From assembly GCA_027577415.1 (NCBI GenBank), contig JANBQS010000474.1, positions 1-17,184 of the forward strand: DNA of 17,184 nt, written 5' to 3'. How positions within the stretch are numbered: the first letter of the stretch is position 1; each line of letters begins with the position of its first letter. Positions 14,001-17,184 of this stretch are shown here, one piece after another. The translations under genes were made by a program, and so were the position numbers. The notes under the pieces were generated by a model. The model saw only the letters and a list, made by a program, of their open reading frames with translations. It made no database searches and was not told the origin of the DNA. The stretch comes from Coemansia sp. RSA 922 (lineage: Eukaryota; Kickxellomycota; Kickxellomycetes; Kickxellales; Kickxellaceae).

Positions 14001-14231
14001 CAGCTTGCTATGCAAGTTCTGGGGCAATATGATAAAAACATATCAGAGGCGCTGTCCAGCAAACTCAAGGCAAAGGTGACCATGAAGGGGCACCTAAAAA
14101 CATATAGCAACTGCGACGATGTCTGGACACTTTCCGTCACTAACTCGATCTTCAAATGCGACCTGGAGACCATCACCATTACTGGCAAGGTCAAAATTGT
14201 AGCCTGCTCTAATAGGCGCGCTGGCGAGTAA
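14001..14231 (+). pseudogene. TOA2: TFIIA gamma (small) subunit, N-terminally truncated
   Basis: Encodes the C-terminal two-thirds of the TFIIA small subunit, which stabilises TBP on DNA in RNA polymerase II initiation. From 14001 it reads QLAMQVLGQYDKNISEALSS, then KAKVTMKGHLKTYSNCDDVWT and VKIVACSN near the end, matching the family's LA-x-x-VL-x-x-FDK, CD(N/D)VWTF and KIVAC signatures. Stop TGA at 14229-14231. Roughly the first 35-40 residues (the TLG...LDELI helical part that dimerises with the large subunit) are missing. An in-frame TAG lies at 13980-13982, and upstream DNA is the duplicated unit E flank. The internal ATG at 14010 gives 73 aa. Most likely a truncated gene. A spliced gene with its first exon elsewhere is possible, since CAG at 14001-14003 could act as a 3' splice site, but no upstream exon is visible. 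Confidence 0.75.
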
Positions 14232-14379
14232 GCCTGTAATCTTGCCTGATCACCTAACCATGTCTAATCAACCCCTACAACAAACAAAAGCATGTTTTTT
14301 TTTTCACTAACAGCAACCTGTTTCTTAGCGTTCATTTTCGTAGTGTCCTTTTCTCTCTCTCCTTAGTTTTAAATTTCAA
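14232..14379. promoter_or_regulatory. Spacer/promoter region of ORC6
   Basis: A short region with a T-run (about 14295-14304) and a pyrimidine-rich leader (CTTTTCTCTCTCTCC) directly before the ORC6 ATG. No clear TATA box is seen. Confidence 0.35.
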
Positions 14380-15486
14380 ATGGCACACTTGAGTAGTCTT
14401 CTTAACAAGCTTCAACTAGATGGAATTCCAAACCTTGCGGCCAAGGCAGCTCAGTACTCTGACCAGATAAACCAGCGTTTTTCCGGGTCCAGGGTACTTT
14501 CGCTCAACCTCGCAAAACAGCCCGCGGCAATTCAACTTGCATGTGAGAGCCTCTCGGTCGAATTCAATGAAGCGGCAGGCAGTGCCTTGTCGGCACTTAG
14601 CTTGCGCGAGTATAAAAAGTGCACACACGACATACGCGTTGCTCTGGGTCTCAACAAACACATCACCTTAGAAGAGCTCGACGTCAGGTTTGGACCACCA
14701 CAGGGAGTTATCGAATACTCACGCAAGCTACTTGACGAGTTTAAGCAAAGCTTTGGCGCGACTATGCCTTTGTCAGTTAGCAGACATATGAACTGGGCCG
14801 ATTCTGCGTACGTTGCTGGTGCATTCGCTCTGGTTTGTAAGCGCTTTAAAAAGCGCGTGGCAAGCAAGGCTGATCTCCTCGATATTTCCTCTGTTAAACC
14901 CAAGGTGTACATCAATGCGCTGGCAAAATTGGAGGAGTTTGGCAAGGTTACTTTGGCTGAGATCGACAATGGCGGCAACATTCTAGCAAAAACGCCAGCA
15001 AAGAAACGCCCTCGTGAGGCATTGGTCGATGCCAATGATAGTATAGACTCGCAAGCTCCAGAAACTCCAGCTCCACGCGGACGTCGCGCGACTATTCAGC
15101 CACCACTGGCAGCCGCTGTTACGCCCGCGCAAGCCGAGGAAGATGAAATTGGCTCTTTGCCGCGAAAGAGAACGAGGACGCAGATCGTAGAGTCCCCACC
15201 AGCAAACACCAGACGCGCCTCCCTTAGAACGCCCCGTCAGCCGGATGTATTGCCAGCAGAACCCCCTGTGGCTCAGAAACGTCGCGGTCGGCCAGCGATA
15301 AAGACTGCTCAAACAGCCGCCTTTGCTGCCGTTGCCAAAATTGCCACGGCGAAGCGGGCCGCAAAGGCAGCAGCTGTTCGGCCACGGATTGGCATAGTGT
15401 CAATGATTCAAGACCGTGATTATCATGAAACACCTCTCTACGCCAACTATCAGTCCTGGAGAGCCTCAGTGTTAGTAGACAGATGA
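14380..15486 (+). CDS. ORC6: Origin recognition complex subunit 6
   Basis: Smallest ORC subunit, required for replication licensing and MCM loading. The 368-aa ORF starts at ATG 14380 and ends at TGA 15484-15486. The N-terminal region carries two cyclin/TFIIB-like helical repeats (about 1-95 and 100-190), with LNLAKQPAAIQLACESL, LREYKKCTHDIRVALGLN and YVAGAFALVCKRFKKRV matching Orc6 positions (compare CLDLAAS and CLLGLN). The middle is a disordered basic region with several Ser/Thr-Pro sites; T205 in KTPAKK fits the full CDK consensus, others are T229, T248, S272 and T284. An AT-hook-like RRGRPA is at 301-306. The C-terminal helix DYHETPLYANYQSWRASV (348-363) corresponds to the conserved Orc6 C-terminal motif that contacts Orc3. 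AATAAA lies at 15494-15499, just past the stop. No intron. Confidence 0.88.
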   Translation: MAHLSSLLNKLQLDGIPNLAAKAAQYSDQINQRFSGSRVLSLNLAKQPAAIQLACESLSVEFNEAAGSALSALSLREYKKCTHDIRVALGLNKHITLEELDVRFGPPQGVIEYSRKLLDEFKQSFGATMPLSVSRHMNWADSAYVAGAFALVCKRFKKRVASKADLLDISSVKPKVYINALAKLEEFGKVTLAEIDNGGNILAKTPAKKRPREALVDANDSIDSQAPETPAPRGRRATIQPPLAAAVTPAQAEEDEIGSLPRKRTRTQIVESPPANTRRASLRTPRQPDVLPAEPPVAQKRRGRPAIKTAQTAAFAAVAKIATAKRAAKAAAVRPRIGIVSMIQDRDYHETPLYANYQSWRASVLVDR

Positions 15487-15509
15487 ACAAAGAAATAAAA
15501 AAATTCATA

Positions 15510-16041
15510 CCGCAGCAACTGAAATTGCGCTTGTGGTGACAGGCGTTGGACGTGCTGGAGGATCATTGGTTGTGCTGTTTTAGTCTCTAACCGCCTATGT
15601 AATTGCTACAGTCTGCAAAGGTTTCTCAGAAGCGTCTTCCTCTGTAGGCTCAATTAGAGCATTTTAAACATCAGGCAAGGCGCTCGATGACAAACTCTCA
15701 ACCTCTGCGTCATTATCATTTTCTGACTTCAACTCAGCGATCCTGCCATTTGCCACTCGTTGCGCTTCAGCAACCTTTGCCTCTCTGATCTAAGCTCTGT
15801 GTACCGCTGTCCTTGGTGACATTGGCGTGAATCATGTTGTTTGCCGCTTAAGATTAGCCAGTATTAAGCCAAATAGCGAATTGGGCCTATCATGCTCAAG
15901 TACCAGTAGCGACGCCAAGTCTGAGTCACTGGCCTTGCCCGTGGGTGGTGGTGACGACCTGATAACAACTATGTCCCCATCACAGGTGTCATCAAGTTGA
16001 GCCAGTTGTGGCCTGCTGTGGTAGCCATGACGTCCATGCAT
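15510..16041 (-). pseudogene. Decayed minus-strand coding sequence with several in-frame stops
   Basis: A single minus-strand frame reads protein-like from about 16041 down to about 15510 but is interrupted by at least five stops, the first being TGA at 15834-15832. Recognisable stretches are GDIVVIRSSPPPTGKASDSD, SLLVLEHDRPNSLFGLIL, FTPMSPRTAVHRA, IREAKVAEAQRVANGRIAEL, ENDNDAEVESLSSS and EPTEEDASEKPLQTVAI. The acidic/helical, coiled-coil-like character looks like the disordered C-terminal part of a larger protein. I do not recognise the family. Preservation of one frame without frameshifts suggests recent decay. Chance open sequence is the alternative. Confidence 0.4.
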
Positions 16042-16535
16042 GCCTCCTCAGCTGTTGATGATTTCAATGCAAACACTGCACATTGCGCATGTTTCCATGT
16101 AACCATGTGTTTACAATCTTCAAACCACTATTAACGACAATATATTAAGATAGCATATATGCACAATGTAATCGTTGTAGGCAATTATAGCAGCTTGCAT
16201 CTGGAACCAAAAGTGTGTGCTTAGAAGGTAGTAAATATTACTGCGAGATCGATCACGTGCCCTTGATTAGCTATCATGGGCTTGAACGAGACACAAGCTC
16301 CCCCACGCTCCTGACCAATCACACACTGGTTCTTTTAACTGGCGCTTCTGGGCCTTGCGCTCGCATGAACACAAAACTTTCCCTCTCTTTCGTCAAAGCT
16401 TTTCCAATTGCCTTTATTGATTACCTATATTCTTATTTTCCTATTAGTAAAAGATAGCGTATACGCGTACATTCCGCGTAAAGAAAAGAACGTGCAGCGC
16501 ACGCCACGTGCTCCAAGTGACTTGAATTTATTAAC
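16042..16535. promoter_or_regulatory. Intergenic region upstream of the right-edge gene, with E-boxes and an ACGCGT box
   Basis: No gene is supported. Motifs: CACGTG at 16254-16259 and 16505-16510 (the second 26 bp before the next ATG), and a 10-bp palindrome GCGTATACGC (16457-16466) overlapping ACGCGT (16463-16468), which matches the MCB/MluI box bound by MBF-type factors in yeasts. These suggest regulation of the downstream gene but are motif matches only. An 80-codon plus-strand ORF at 16215-16457 looks like chance. Confidence 0.4.
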
Positions 16536-17184
16536 ATGGACAATCGGCGTATAAACATTGGCACTGGGTCGACGTGGATAACTGTGCGGCGCACCCCAAG
16601 CGAAGATAGAGACAATGAAGACAACTCGTTGCGGGCGCGTAGCCAGATTATTGGACTGGAAGCTAGAAGAAGGGCTATTGAGAGCATTCGCTATGACGAC
16701 GAGACAGACAGGGCTCACGCTATATCGTTTGATGGCGGTAGTGAGAGCGATGAAGCCGCAGATCATGGCGATGAGGCTGGAAGTCAGGACGAGGACCGGG
16801 ACCGAGATGTGATCCTTGCCAGATTCCGCAGTGGGCTCGGAGCGTCCGACGACGACGACAGTGATGAGGATGGCAGCGACGAAGATGAGGACATGGACGA
16901 AATCCACGAGGACGAAGAAGAGGTGATATTTGACGTTGACAGCGATGGCCACATTCTCAGCAGTGGCGAGGACCACTCGGACGGAGGCGACAGCGATAGC
17001 CCTAACGAGGAGTTTGTGTCTACCAACCATATAGTCCAATCTCACGAGAACTTGCCGTCGCTGGTCCGCAATGCAGCCAAGAAGAGTCACAGCGGCAAAG
17101 GCGATCACTCGCCAAAACAGCAGTTCATGCCAAAATATCTAGAAAAGACAGCGTACGGGGCCTTGTACCGTCATTGGCTCGAAA
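16536..17184 (+). CDS. Acidic N-terminal part of an unidentified protein, 3'-partial (possibly SPRY/RanBPM-like)
   Basis: An ATG at 16536 with ACATGG context opens a frame that stays open for 216 codons to the window edge. The product starts MDNRRINIGTGSTWITVRR and continues with LRARSQIIGLEARRRAIESI (likely helix). A long disordered acidic region follows (about 50-160) with runs such as SDDDDSDEDGSDEDEDMDE and HEDEEEVIFDVDSDG. A less acidic stretch ends in PKYLEKTAYGALYRHW at the edge. No signal peptide. The last motif loosely recalls the region before the SPRY domain in fungal RanBPM/SPRY proteins, where a 'P-x-YL-x-x-T-x-Y' element occurs. This is a weak guess, and the domain itself would lie outside the window. 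The large minus-strand ORFs here are shadows of this acidic coding sequence. Confidence 0.7.
   Translation, partial: MDNRRINIGTGSTWITVRRTPSEDRDNEDNSLRARSQIIGLEARRRAIESIRYDDETDRAHAISFDGGSESDEAADHGDEAGSQDEDRDRDVILARFRSGLGASDDDDSDEDGSDEDEDMDEIHEDEEEVIFDVDSDGHILSSGEDHSDGGDSDSPNEEFVSTNHIVQSHENLPSLVRNAAKKSHSGKGDHSPKQQFMPKYLEKTAYGALYRHWLE

Noticed and set aside
13964..14003. CTAAC branch-point-like sequence plus CAG at 14001-14003, which could be a 3' splice site for TFIIA-gamma
   Set aside because: The same CTAAC belongs to the duplicated minus-strand coding fragment and also occurs after unit B. No first exon is visible upstream. Kept only as the alternative in the TOA2 entry.
16215..16457. 80-codon plus-strand ORF
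   Set aside because: No recognisable features, lies in a regulatory-looking AT-rich stretch, and could be chance.
16425..17108. 227-codon minus-strand ORF at the right end
   Set aside because: It is antisense to the Asp/Glu-rich coding run, which generates long Val/Ile/Ser-rich antisense frames. The plus frame from 16536 has a good start and a sensible composition.
1..17184. tRNA genes, snoRNA boxes, CRISPR arrays, transposase genes
   Set aside because: Looked for tRNA T-arm signatures, C/D box pairs, regularly spaced repeats and transposase-like proteins. None was convincing. The repeated upstream blocks lack terminal inverted repeats or target-site duplications that I could see.

Overview
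This window looks like nuclear DNA of a fungus. The recognisable genes are eukaryotic housekeeping genes with fungal-type architecture: UBP14/USP5, PRP5/DDX46, CCA1, ORC6 and a TFIIA-gamma fragment. They are compact, none needs an intron, and they have TATA boxes and AT-rich terminators close to the coding regions. An early-diverging, intron-poor, moderately GC-rich lineage (for example Kickxellomycotina/Coemansia-like) would fit, but that placement is inference. No virus, CRISPR array, tRNA, rRNA or insertion sequence was recognised.

Layout. 1-1497 (+) is the C-terminal part of a UBP14/USP5-type deubiquitinase, open at the left edge. It converges on a small unknown protein at 1591-1965 (-). 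2273-5569 (-) encodes the complete spliceosomal DEAD-box ATPase Prp5/DDX46. From about 5920 to 14000 the window becomes an accessory region. It holds five units of a tandemly repeated, fast-diverging family of small AT-rich genes, called units A to E here: A at 6526-6890 (frameshifted), B at 9631-9999 (shortened by a nonsense codon), C at 11024-11452, D at 12168-12581 and E at 13303-13710. Each has a related upstream block of about 400 bp. B to E carry two CRE-like (ACGTCA-type) sites 48-49 bp apart, and most units have a TATAAAA box 110-120 bp before the ATG. The housekeeping gene CCA1 (7279-9042, +) sits inside the array, between A and B.

The array shows signs of recombination. Unit E has a D-like distal promoter joined to a B-like transcription unit. 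B and E also share more than 300 bp of downstream DNA, including the 3' end of a convergent, otherwise missing gene. In E that duplicated segment abuts a TFIIA-gamma (TOA2) coding sequence lacking its N-terminal helical part (14001-14231).

To the right lie ORC6 (14380-15486, +), about 1 kb of mostly decayed sequence with a minus-strand pseudogene, and the acidic N-terminal part of a gene running off the right edge (16536-17184, +). The housekeeping genes act in separate pathways (ubiquitin recycling, splicing, tRNA CCA addition, replication origins) and do not form an operon-like unit. The main novelty is the array of cassette-like small genes, whose function I cannot assign.
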